A stretch of DNA of 5,385 bases from Actinomycetota bacterium. GTDB lineage: Bacteria; Actinomycetota; Actinomycetes; S36-B12. The notes under the pieces were generated by a model. It was not told where the DNA came from. It was given only the letters and a program-made list of their open reading frames with translations, and ran no database searches. The DNA is taken from contig RGQW01000113.1 of assembly GCA_010029945.1 (NCBI GenBank), positions 1 to 5,385 on the forward strand. Reading direction: 5' to 3'. Both the position numbers and the translations under genes were made by a program. This document shows, one piece after another, positions 1 through 5,385 of the stretch. The number at the start of each line of letters is the position of its first letter. Positions within the stretch are counted from its first letter, which is position 1.

Positions 1-686
1 ACGATGGTGATGTCTTTGGACAACTCTCTGATGGTTTCTTCAATCTTCAACGTCGATGTCGGATCGAGCGCCGAGCACGGCTCGTCCATGAGGAGGACGT
101 GCGGCTGCACGGCGAGGGCCCGGGCGATGACGAGTCGTTGTTGCTGACCACCTGACAGCTCCCCTGCAGCAGAGTCAAGGCGATCTTTGACCTCGTTCCA
201 AAGCCCTGCGGACGTCAAGGTCTCTTCGACGATGTCATCGTGTTGATCACGCTTCATGCCCGACAACTTCAAGCCTGAGAGGACATTTCCGCGAATCGTC
301 ATGCTGGGGAAGGGGTTCGGCTTCTGGAAGACCATTCCGATCTGGAGGCGAATGTGAACGGGATCGATATCCGTGTCGTATATGTCCTTGCCCTCGTACA
401 GGACGGATCCGGCTAGAGCGGCACCGGGGATCAGTTCATGAAGTCGATTGAGGGTTCGAATGTAGGTGGACTTTCCGCATCCTGACGGCCCGATAAGGGC
501 GGTCACCGTGTTCTTGGGGAAGGCGATGTTGACTCCCTCGAGCACCTTGCGCTGACCGAACCACACAGAAACGTCTTGAGACTCAAGCTCAATGGGTCCG
601 ACAGGTTTTTGCTCCACGAACTGCTCTTCGAGCACGGTGACATCACCCTCGTATTCAGCGGTTGATTCGTATTCAGCGGTTGACAT
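1..686 (-). CDS. pstB: Phosphate ABC transporter ATP-binding protein PstB (3' end outside window)
   Basis: This is the cytoplasmic ATPase that drives phosphate import through the PstC-PstA channel. 228 complete codons are visible and the C-terminus runs off the window. Seen in the translation: Walker A GPSGCGKST at residues 66-74, Q-loop in MVFQKPNPFP (Q121), ABC signature LSGGQQQR at 177-184, Walker B VLLMDEP at 197-203, and D-loop SALD at 205-208. The switch histidine should lie just beyond the edge. The MVFQKPNPFP and MDEPCSALDP stretches are typical of PstB rather than of other ABC ATPases. The ATG at 684-686 is chosen because a perfect AGGAGG lies 5 bases before it. This start leaves about 32 residues before the ABC fold, including the tandem repeat STAEYE-STAEYE at residues 2-13. 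The gene follows pstA with a 9-base gap. Identification is very secure; the role of the N-terminal extension is unknown. Confidence 0.97.
   Translation of the reverse strand, partial: MSTAEYESTAEYEGDVTVLEEQFVEQKPVGPIELESQDVSVWFGQRKVLEGVNIAFPKNTVTALIGPSGCGKSTYIRTLNRLHELIPGAALAGSVLYEGKDIYDTDIDPVHIRLQIGMVFQKPNPFPSMTIRGNVLSGLKLSGMKRDQHDDIVEETLTSAGLWNEVKDRLDSAAGELSGGQQQRLVIARALAVQPHVLLMDEPCSALDPTSTLKIEETIRELSKDITI
648..683 (-). repeat. 18-bp tandem direct repeat at the start of pstB
   Basis: Two abutting 18-base units (648-665 and 666-683) differ at a single base, the last base of each unit in coding direction. They encode two copies of the hexapeptide STAEYE directly after the initiator methionine of PstB. 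The length is a multiple of three, so the frame is kept. It looks like a recent in-frame duplication, possibly by replication slippage, outside the conserved ABC fold. Confidence 0.9.
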
Positions 687-691
687 GTATT

Positions 692-697
692 CCTCCT
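692..697 (-). promoter_or_regulatory. Strong Shine-Dalgarno site of pstB
   Basis: On the minus strand the sequence reads AGGAGG followed by AATAC and the ATG of pstB, a perfect anti-16S match at close spacing. It overlaps the TAG stop codon of pstA (696-698). It is the strongest ribosome binding site in the window and fixes the pstB start. The ATPase may therefore be translated more efficiently than the permeases, which have weaker sites; that last point is inference. Confidence 0.85.
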
Positions 698-1799
698 AGC
701 GGAACCTATTCAGGCGGTCTCGCCCCAGAATTCGAGCGAGGGTGAACAAAATGAGTACGAGAATCATGAGGACGAGTGCCGCTCCCCAGGCGCGAGTGAC
801 CGCACCCGGATACGGCAACGCCACGTTGTCGAAGATGTACGTTGGAAGCGCTGCGATGGGATCGGTGAGAGGGTTCAGGATTGTCTGGTCGCTCTTCAGC
901 GAGGTCAGCAGCAGCGGAGCAGTTTCACCGATGACCCGGGCGACCCCCAGGATGATTGCGGTGATGACTCCGGTCTTCGCTGCGGGGATGACCACTCGCA
1001 AGACCACGCGGGCGCGAGTTGATCCGAGAGCGAGCGCTCCCGTGCGCAGATCCTCGGGAATGAGGCGCAGCACTTCCTCGGCTGTCCGGGCGACGGTGGG
1101 CAGCATGAGGATGGCGTAGGCAAGACCACCCGCGAAGGCGCTTTGGTTCATGGCTCCCGAAACGATCAGAACCGTCAGAATGAACAGTCCGGCAACGATG
1201 GACGGAATTCCGCTCATCGCCTGGACAAAGAAGCGGACATACGGGACCGCACGGCCTCGGACCTCAGTGATGTAGATGGCGGTTGCGATCCCGATGGGTA
1301 CAGCGATCAGGCTGGCGATCAGGACGATCATGAGGGTCCCGATGACAGCGTGACCCAATCCTCCGTATTCCAGGGGTGTACTGGGGTTGATGTACACATT
1401 GTTTTGGAAGAGAAACGACGAGCGGAAGCCATCTTCACCCCAGAGGGCCTCGAAGCCTCGCACGATCAAGGATCCGAGGACGGACGTCAGGATGATGAAA
1501 CTGAAGAGCGTCGCGCCGATGGCAAGAACGATGATCACCGAATCGGCCGCTCCCTGTCGGCCCTTGGTTGCGACCGCGGCAATTCCCGCCGCCAGGAGTT
1601 GGAGCGGGAAGTAGACAGCCACGAGCAGAATGGGCCCGGGGATTTCGGTGTACGTGAAGATGAGAGCGACAAGCGCGGCAGGCAAAAGCGCCGCAACGGC
1701 GATCCATGCCTGCAAGCGGGCTGGCTTCTTCGTCCATGGACGTCGTGGCTGCTGCGCAGACCATTCAGCGATCTGCTCGCGATCGAGGACTTGGGTCAT
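696..1799 (-). CDS. pstA: Phosphate ABC transporter permease PstA, with N-terminal membrane extension
   Basis: This is one of the two inner-membrane subunits forming the phosphate channel with PstC, energised by PstB. At 367 residues it is longer than the roughly 280-300 usual for PstA. The core has six likely membrane helices (about 87-115, 150-176, 188-213, 221-240, 276-299, 334-357). The EAA loop that docks onto the ATPase lies around residues 252-272 (GALALGSTRARVVLRVVIP), followed by the family motif GVARVIGETAPLL with R288 and E292. The first 80 residues add two more hydrophobic segments (about 30-50 and 53-77) that the core does not need. The ATG at 1797-1799 overlaps the pstC stop codon as ATGA, with GGAG about 10 bases upstream, indicating translational coupling. 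The next gene downstream is pstB. The order pstC-pstA-pstB and the motifs make the identity secure; the function of the extra helices is not known to me. Confidence 0.96.
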   Translation of the reverse strand: MTQVLDREQIAEWSAQQPRRPWTKKPARLQAWIAVAALLPAALVALIFTYTEIPGPILLVAVYFPLQLLAAGIAAVATKGRQGAADSVIIVLAIGATLFSFIILTSVLGSLIVRGFEALWGEDGFRSSFLFQNNVYINPSTPLEYGGLGHAVIGTLMIVLIASLIAVPIGIATAIYITEVRGRAVPYVRFFVQAMSGIPSIVAGLFILTVLIVSGAMNQSAFAGGLAYAILMLPTVARTAEEVLRLIPEDLRTGALALGSTRARVVLRVVIPAAKTGVITAIILGVARVIGETAPLLLTSLKSDQTILNPLTDPIAALPTYIFDNVALPYPGAVTRAWGAALVLMILVLILFTLARILGRDRLNRFR

Positions 1800-2770
1800 C
1801 GCTCGCTCCGTCCCGTCTTTTGAACGATCAGATTGGCGATGACATTGACAGCCAGCGTCCCCACGAAGAGGAAGAAGCCAGCGGCGAGAAGCAAGTTAAG
1901 TTCATAAGGACCGGATACCTCGCCGAAGGTGGCCACGATCAATGTTGCGACGGATCCACCTTCGGATTCGATGATCTTGTACCAGTTGATGTCATAGACC
2001 AACTTCAGGACGAAGAAGATGGCGATCGTTTCGCCCAATGCCCGACCGAGCCCAAGCATGATCCCGCCGACAATGCCTCCACGACCGTAGGGAAGTGCAA
2101 CGTGCCGGAGCATGGTCCACAGGGAGCAGCCGAGGGCTTCCGCCGCATTGATCAGCTCAGGGGGAGTCCGCCCCAGAACCTCACGAGAAACCGACGTGAT
2201 GATCGGAATCATCATGATCGCCAAGACGAAACCGGCAATAAATGGAGTTCCATTGAAGTTGCCCGAATCGTTTTGGAATATCGGAATCCACCCGAGGTAC
2301 TTGTTGAGCAAGAACTGCCACTGCTCCGCAGGTGGACTGAGCAGGTAGAAAGCCCACAAGCCCAAAATGATGGATGGAATCGCCGCCATCAGGTCGATGA
2401 CGTTTGTCATGGCTCGAGCGAGTCGGCGCGGGGCCAGGAAGACAATGAAGACGCTCAGCAGTAGAGAAACCGGGACGGCGATGACGAGACCAATAACGGC
2501 CAGCAATACGGAGCCGTAAAGCATTCCCCAGATGCCGGCGACGGGCTCGTCCCCCTGGTCCACTTTCCATTCCGTCGTGAACAGGAAGCTCCAGCCCTGG
2601 GTCGTGATCGCTTCTACTGCGGCAATCCCTAAGAAGATCGCTATCCCGGCGAGCACGAGAAGGGCCGTGAACGCGGCTATCGTGATGCCCCGATTGAAGA
2701 TCCTGTCGCCCCGGTGGGAGGTAGCCGCCGAATCGAGGTCTCGACGGGTCTCCGTCGGCGGGGCTGCCAT
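1796..2770 (-). CDS. pstC: Phosphate ABC transporter permease PstC
   Basis: This is the partner permease of PstA in the high-affinity phosphate importer of the cytoplasmic membrane. It has 324 residues, normal for the family. A hydrophilic N-terminus (1-26) precedes six likely helices (about 29-51, 82-111, 124-143, 176-194, 232-257, 289-315). Diagnostic motifs are DLMAAIPSIILGLWAF (126-141), the EAA loop AAEALGCSLWTMLRHVALP (209-227), and GLGRALGETIA (240-250), whose R243 and E247 match the conserved Arg/Glu of PstC permeases. The ATG at 2768-2770 is the only plausible start: upstream in-frame codons include no ATG or GTG nearby. No good Shine-Dalgarno is seen before it, which is odd for the first gene of the operon. 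A PHO-box-like triple repeat ends 50 bases upstream, so phosphate-starvation control is likely. pstS is not adjacent. Confidence 0.96.
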   Translation of the reverse strand: MAAPPTETRRDLDSAATSHRGDRIFNRGITIAAFTALLVLAGIAIFLGIAAVEAITTQGWSFLFTTEWKVDQGDEPVAGIWGMLYGSVLLAVIGLVIAVPVSLLLSVFIVFLAPRRLARAMTNVIDLMAAIPSIILGLWAFYLLSPPAEQWQFLLNKYLGWIPIFQNDSGNFNGTPFIAGFVLAIMMIPIITSVSREVLGRTPPELINAAEALGCSLWTMLRHVALPYGRGGIVGGIMLGLGRALGETIAIFFVLKLVYDINWYKIIESEGGSVATLIVATFGEVSGPYELNLLLAAGFFLFVGTLAVNVIANLIVQKTGRSER

Positions 2771-2872
2771 GGCGGAACTCTGGCGATCGCGCGTAGCCGC
2801 TGGGTGATGGCTGCCTATCTCACGGCCGAACCCGTGCTGAACGCGAGATGAACAAAGTGTCGCAACTGTGTC
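2771..2872. other. Intergenic region between mogA and pstC
   Basis: This 102-base gap is the only non-coding stretch of note. It holds the PHO-box-like array at 2821-2853 and presumably the pst promoter. No stem-loop followed by a T-run is seen after the mogA stop codon, so transcripts of the molybdenum-cofactor genes could run on into pstC. No small ORF or RNA is apparent. Confidence 0.7.
2821..2853 (-). promoter_or_regulatory. PHO box: three tandem 11-bp PhoP/RegX3-type operator units
   Basis: Read towards pstC, three units abut exactly: GTTCATCTCGC (2853-2843), GTTCAGCACGG (2842-2832) and GTTCGGCCGTG (2831-2821). The 11-base period and GTTCA core followed by a pyrimidine- or GC-rich half are the known design of PHO boxes bound by the response regulators PhoP in Streptomyces and RegX3 in mycobacteria. 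The third unit is the most degenerate. The array ends 50 bases before the pstC start codon, as expected for an operator next to the -35 region. I could not identify a convincing -10 hexamer in the bases between. Seen: the repeats and spacing. Known: the PHO box form. Inferred: binding and induction at low phosphate. Confidence 0.8.
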
Positions 2873-3361
2873 TCAGGGCGAGCGGGTGTGGTCGCCCCCG
2901 TGAACTTGGTCGAGCGCGTGCGGCAGGACCGGGCCGAGCGCGGCGATTCCGTCGCGACAACCACCAGGAGATCCGGGCAGGTTCACCACGAGCGTGCTTC
3001 CTGCGATTCCCGCGACTCCCCTGGACAAAATCGCCGTCGGAATACCTGCAGAGACTCCGTAACTGCGCACCGCTTCCGCCAAGCCCGGGGATTCACGTTC
3101 GATCACCGTCTTCGTCATCTCGGGAGTGACGTCCTGCGGTGTGTGGCCGGTACCACCCGTGGTCACGATCAAATCGAAAGCCTCGGCGACTCCTTGCTCG
3201 AGTGCGGCCCGAAACGGCTCGCCGTCGGCAACGACGCGTGGCCCGACAACCTCCAGCCCGAGGTCCTGCAGTCCTGCCACAAGGATTGGCCCGGACGTGT
3301 CCTCCCACTCGCCTCGCGCGGCACGGTTCGATGAGGTGATAACGAGAGCGCGATAGGTCAC
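2873..3361 (-). CDS. mogA: MogA/MoaB-family molybdopterin adenylyltransferase
   Basis: This cytoplasmic protein activates molybdopterin by transferring AMP from ATP, giving adenylylated molybdopterin for MoeA. It has 162 residues, the usual size of a single MoCF domain. Seen: an N-terminal beta strand RALVITSSNRAARGEWEDTSGP (4-25), the nucleotide/pterin loop TTGGTG (67-72), TPQDVTPEMT (74-83) with D77 and E81 at the usual acidic positions, and NLPGSP (127-132). The family often has Arg before that Asp; here it is Gln (Q76). The start is a GTG at 3359-3361 overlapping the moaC stop as GTGA, with only a weak GACGAG upstream, so translation is probably coupled to moaC. MogA and MoaB cannot be separated with certainty from sequence alone; the moeA and moaC neighbours support the cofactor role. 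Confidence 0.9.
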   Translation of the reverse strand: MTYRALVITSSNRAARGEWEDTSGPILVAGLQDLGLEVVGPRVVADGEPFRAALEQGVAEAFDLIVTTGGTGHTPQDVTPEMTKTVIERESPGLAEAVRSYGVSAGIPTAILSRGVAGIAGSTLVVNLPGSPGGCRDGIAALGPVLPHALDQVHGGDHTRSP

Positions 3362-3837
3362 GCGGACTCGTCTCGTACGTAATGGCCGGAACGACCTCCG
3401 GACTTTTCCATGAGGACGACCTCATCGATCATCGCCGACCGATCGACTCCCTTCACCATGTCGATGACCGCCAGGGCACCCACGGATGCTCCGGTGAGCG
3501 CCTCCATCTCGACGCCCGTTCGATCAGCGGTACGCACCGTCACGTCGATGCGAACACCGTCATCCTCGACGGACACATCCACATCGACGCCGTGAATGGC
3601 TATCGGGTGACACAACGGAACGAGATCAGGTGTTCGCTTCGTTCCTGCAATGGCGGCGATACGCGCAACAGCCAGAGCGTCGCCCTTGGGAACACCAGAA
3701 CCGCGAAGCATCTCCACCACCGTCGAGTCAACGCGAACGAAGGCTCGAGCACGGGCCCGGCGATCCGTGACAGTCTTCTCGGTCACGTCCACCATGTGTG
3801 CGTCGCCCGAATCGTCCAGATGCGTAAAACCCGTCAT
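3358..3837 (-). CDS. moaC: Cyclic pyranopterin monophosphate synthase MoaC
   Basis: MoaC acts with MoaA in the first step of molybdenum-cofactor synthesis, converting the GTP-derived 3',8-cyclo intermediate to cyclic pyranopterin monophosphate. It has 159 residues, full length for the family. Seen: FTHLDDSGDAHMVDV (4-18), K51 in PKGDALAVARI, PLCHPI (74-79) with H77, GVEMEALTGASVGALAVIDMVK (108-129) with E110, M111, D126 and K129, and the closing KSGGRSG (145-151). These align with the Escherichia coli active-site residues K51, H77, D128 and K131, allowing for a two-residue deletion before the last pair. The ATG at 3835-3837 overlaps the moeA stop as ATGA; GAGGGG lies 9 bases upstream (3847-3852). 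The gene sits between moeA and mogA in the same operon. MoaA is not in the window. Confidence 0.97.
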   Translation of the reverse strand: MTGFTHLDDSGDAHMVDVTEKTVTDRRARARAFVRVDSTVVEMLRGSGVPKGDALAVARIAAIAGTKRTPDLVPLCHPIAIHGVDVDVSVEDDGVRIDVTVRTADRTGVEMEALTGASVGALAVIDMVKGVDRSAMIDEVVLMEKSGGRSGHYVRDESA

Positions 3838-5063
3838 CCGACATCGCCCCTCAAATCCACGACATCAACCGTGTCGCCAGCGTTGACGTGCGCCACGCCC
3901 TCGGGGATCACGATCAAGCAGTCGGCTTGGGCCAATCCACCGATCACGTGCGACCCCTGTCCTCCACCAACCGGCTCGACCCGCCCGTCGTCGAGGAATC
4001 GCCCGCGAGCGAACTGTCGCTTGGATTGCGGGGAATCAAGAGGTTTCGTTACCTCAGCGGCCAGGCGTGGTCGATCGGTCGACCCGAGGCCCCGGAGCTT
4101 GTTGATGGCGGGGCGAACGAAATTCTGAAACGAGATGTAGGAACTGACCGGGTTTCCGGGCAGCGTGATGACCGGGATCCGCTCGTCGTCACTCTCACCG
4201 ACAACCCCATGACCCTGCGGCATTCCCGGATGCATAGCGACTTTCGTGAACTCGACCGTGCCGTAGGAGGAGAACACTTCCTTGACCGTGTCGTATGCGC
4301 CCATGCTGACGCCGCCGCTCGTCAAGATGAGATCGGCTCGATGCAGTTGATCGCTGATCGCTGCAGAGAACGCCTCTGCGTCATCGGGCACCGGCGGAAC
4401 TCGGTACGCCTGAGCGCCGGCCTCGTTGGCTGCTGACACGAGCAGAAAACTGTTGGAATCGCTAATCATTCCTTTGCTCAATGGCGTGCCGGGTTCCACA
4501 AGTTCACTGCCCGTGGACAACACCGCGACCCGCGGTCGCGGGTACACCACCACATGCCCTTTGCCCACCGCGGCGATGACGGCCAACTGCCGCGACGACA
4601 GCAACGTCCCGGCCCGAACCACGACGTCTCCGATAATCACGTCCTCTCCGGCCCGCCGGATGTAGCTGCCGGCGGCGACTCGCTCTCGAATTTCGACGCT
4701 GTCGGTTCCCGCATCGGTCACCTCGACGGGGACGATGCAATCGGTCCCGGACGGGATCGGAGCACCGGTCATGATGCGAACCGCACACCCGGGCCTCAAA
4801 GCAACGTCCGCTCGGGAGCCAGCGGGAACATCGTCGATGACGGTCAAGGTCACCGGCGAGGCCTCACTCGCAGCGGACACGTCACTGGCGATTACCGCGT
4901 AGCCGTCCATGGACGAGTTGTCGAAGGAGGGTAGAGGCCACTGGGCGACGACATCGTCCGCCAGCACGCACCCATGGCTATCGGCGAGCGGCAGGGTGAT
5001 GGGGTCGAGCGGCTCGAGGCCCGCGAGGATTCCCTCGCGGTAATCGTCTACGGAAACGAGCAC
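3834..5063 (-). CDS. moeA: Molybdopterin molybdotransferase MoeA
   Basis: MoeA takes adenylylated molybdopterin from MogA and inserts molybdate with loss of AMP, giving active molybdenum cofactor. At 409 residues it is full length for a MoeA (family about 400). Domain order is normal: MoeA N-terminal region with PSFDNSSMDGYAV (45-57, D53), RIMTGAPIPSGTD (96-108, T99) and SYIRRAGEDV (133-142, D141); a MoCF domain from about 177 with STGSEL (183-188), SGGVSMGAYD (249-258), MHPGMPQGHG (277-286) and LPGNPVSS (301-308); then a C-terminal domain from about 330. HPGMP replaces the KPGKP of Escherichia coli; as I recall the Met form is usual in actinobacteria. The start is a GTG at 5061-5063, 13 bases after the upstream VWA gene, with a poor ribosome binding site. 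It leads the moeA-moaC-mogA set. Confidence 0.97.
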   Translation of the reverse strand: MLVSVDDYREGILAGLEPLDPITLPLADSHGCVLADDVVAQWPLPSFDNSSMDGYAVIASDVSAASEASPVTLTVIDDVPAGSRADVALRPGCAVRIMTGAPIPSGTDCIVPVEVTDAGTDSVEIRERVAAGSYIRRAGEDVIIGDVVVRAGTLLSSRQLAVIAAVGKGHVVVYPRPRVAVLSTGSELVEPGTPLSKGMISDSNSFLLVSAANEAGAQAYRVPPVPDDAEAFSAAISDQLHRADLILTSGGVSMGAYDTVKEVFSSYGTVEFTKVAMHPGMPQGHGVVGESDDERIPVITLPGNPVSSYISFQNFVRPAINKLRGLGSTDRPRLAAEVTKPLDSPQSKRQFARGRFLDDGRVEPVGGGQGSHVIGGLAQADCLIVIPEGVAHVNAGDTVDVVDLRGDVG

Positions 5064-5076
5064 GCGACCAGCCTAT

Positions 5077-5385
5077 TCACGCGGCGCCGGTGATGCGTGC
5101 CCGATCACGGGTGCCGCGATCCACCCGATCCCCCGCCGCCGCGATGGCCGCCATAACGTCATTCAGGGCCCGCAGGCTGTGACCGGACAGGAATGTGTCG
5201 ACGTGCGGCAGGGCGGCCGCCATTCCTCCGGTGAGGGGTTCGAATGACTCGGCGGCCTTTCTGGGGTTCACCCAGATGATGTGGTGGGCGAGCCTGCCCA
5301 GTTGGGTCATTGCATCGCTGAGAAATTCCGGTCGATCGCTTTCCCAGCCATCGCTGACGATGACGACGACGGCGCCACGGGCCAT
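5077..5385 (-). CDS. CoxE-type VWA domain protein, C-terminal part only
   Basis: Only the last 102 residues are in the window, and the Met at the edge is probably internal, because the family has a long region before it. Seen: ARGAVVVIVSDGWESDRPEFLSDAM-like segment (2-26), HHIIWVNPRKAAESFEPLTGGMAAALPHVDTFLSGHSL (34-70). The SDGW, IIWVNP, EPLTGGMAAALP and VDTFL elements are those of the CoxE branch of von Willebrand factor A proteins. The DxSxS part of the metal site would lie outside the window; the SDG Asp (D12) is probably the third metal-site loop. CoxE works with the AAA+ protein CoxD in maturing CO dehydrogenase and related Mo-hydroxylases in known systems. Placement 13 bases before moeA fits that role. 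The partner enzyme is not visible, so I give no gene symbol. Confidence 0.85.
   Translation of the reverse strand: MARGAVVVIVSDGWESDRPEFLSDAMTQLGRLAHHIIWVNPRKAAESFEPLTGGMAAALPHVDTFLSGHSLRALNDVMAAIAAAGDRVDRGTRDRARITGAA

Noticed and set aside
1143..1823. 226-codon open frame on the plus strand
   Set aside because: It lies entirely antisense to pstA; the translation is very rich in Asp, Arg, Gln and Glu with no recognisable fold, as expected for the mirror of a hydrophobic membrane protein gene.
1706..2464. 252-codon open frame on the plus strand
   Set aside because: It is antisense to pstC and the pstC-pstA junction. Its charged low-complexity product and lack of a ribosome binding site mark it as a shadow frame.
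2801..2820. A -10 promoter element between the PHO box and pstC
   Set aside because: No hexamer close to TANNNT at a suitable distance was found; the nearest, TAGGCA, is too poor to report.
2821..2836. Inverted repeat CACGG-6-CCGTG as a terminator or separate operator
   Set aside because: The stem is only 5 bp, no T-run follows on either strand, and the bases are fully accounted for by units two and three of the direct 11-base repeat.
2857..2872. Possible hairpin in GACACAG-TT-GCGACAC just after mogA
   Set aside because: The two GACAC copies are direct repeats, not complementary arms, so no stem can form.
3382..4128. 248-codon open frame on the plus strand
   Set aside because: It is antisense to moaC and the end of moeA, both of which have full sets of family motifs; the product shows no known domain.
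5383..5385. ATG at the window edge as the true start of the VWA gene
   Set aside because: The CoxE family has a long region with the DxSxS metal-site motif before this point, so the Met is almost surely internal and the gene is cut by the window.

Overview
The window is a fully coding, single-direction stretch: seven genes, all on the minus strand, so transcription runs from position 5385 towards position 1. Both end genes are cut by the window edges. The protein sequences point to an actinobacterium (Actinomycetota): MoeA has the MHPGMPQGHG and LPGNPVSSYISFQNFVRPA style I associate with that phylum, PstA carries an extended N-terminus, the DNA is moderately GC-rich, and the phosphate genes are preceded by what looks like an actinomycete-type PHO box. 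The genus cannot be named from the sequence; this assignment is inference.

Region A (5385 to 2873) is a molybdenum-cofactor block. It holds the C-terminal end of a CoxE-type von Willebrand factor A protein, then moeA, moaC and mogA. The VWA gene is 13 bases from moeA, and each following pair overlaps by 4 bases, so this reads as one translationally coupled operon. MoaC makes cyclic pyranopterin monophosphate, MogA adenylylates molybdopterin, and MoeA inserts molybdate. CoxE-type VWA proteins usually sit in gene clusters for Mo-hydroxylases of the CO dehydrogenase/xanthine dehydrogenase family, so such an enzyme may be encoded just beyond position 5385.

Region B (2872 to 2771) is the only real intergenic gap, 102 bases. 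It contains three perfectly abutting 11-base units, each starting GTTCA or GTTCG in the direction of transcription. They match the known form of actinobacterial PHO boxes (PhoP/RegX3-type operators). No terminator hairpin is visible here.

Region C (2770 to 1) is the phosphate-specific ABC transporter: the permeases pstC and pstA (4-base overlap), then the ATPase pstB (strong Shine-Dalgarno overlapping the pstA stop codon), whose 3' end lies outside the window. The substrate-binding protein gene pstS is not upstream of pstC. The PHO box placed immediately before pstC predicts induction by phosphate starvation.

I see no RNA gene, mobile element, CRISPR array or clearly undescribed system. The items most worth a second look are the PHO box, the missing pstS, the N-terminal tandem repeat in PstB, the extra membrane segments in PstA, and the linkage of CoxE to cofactor genes.
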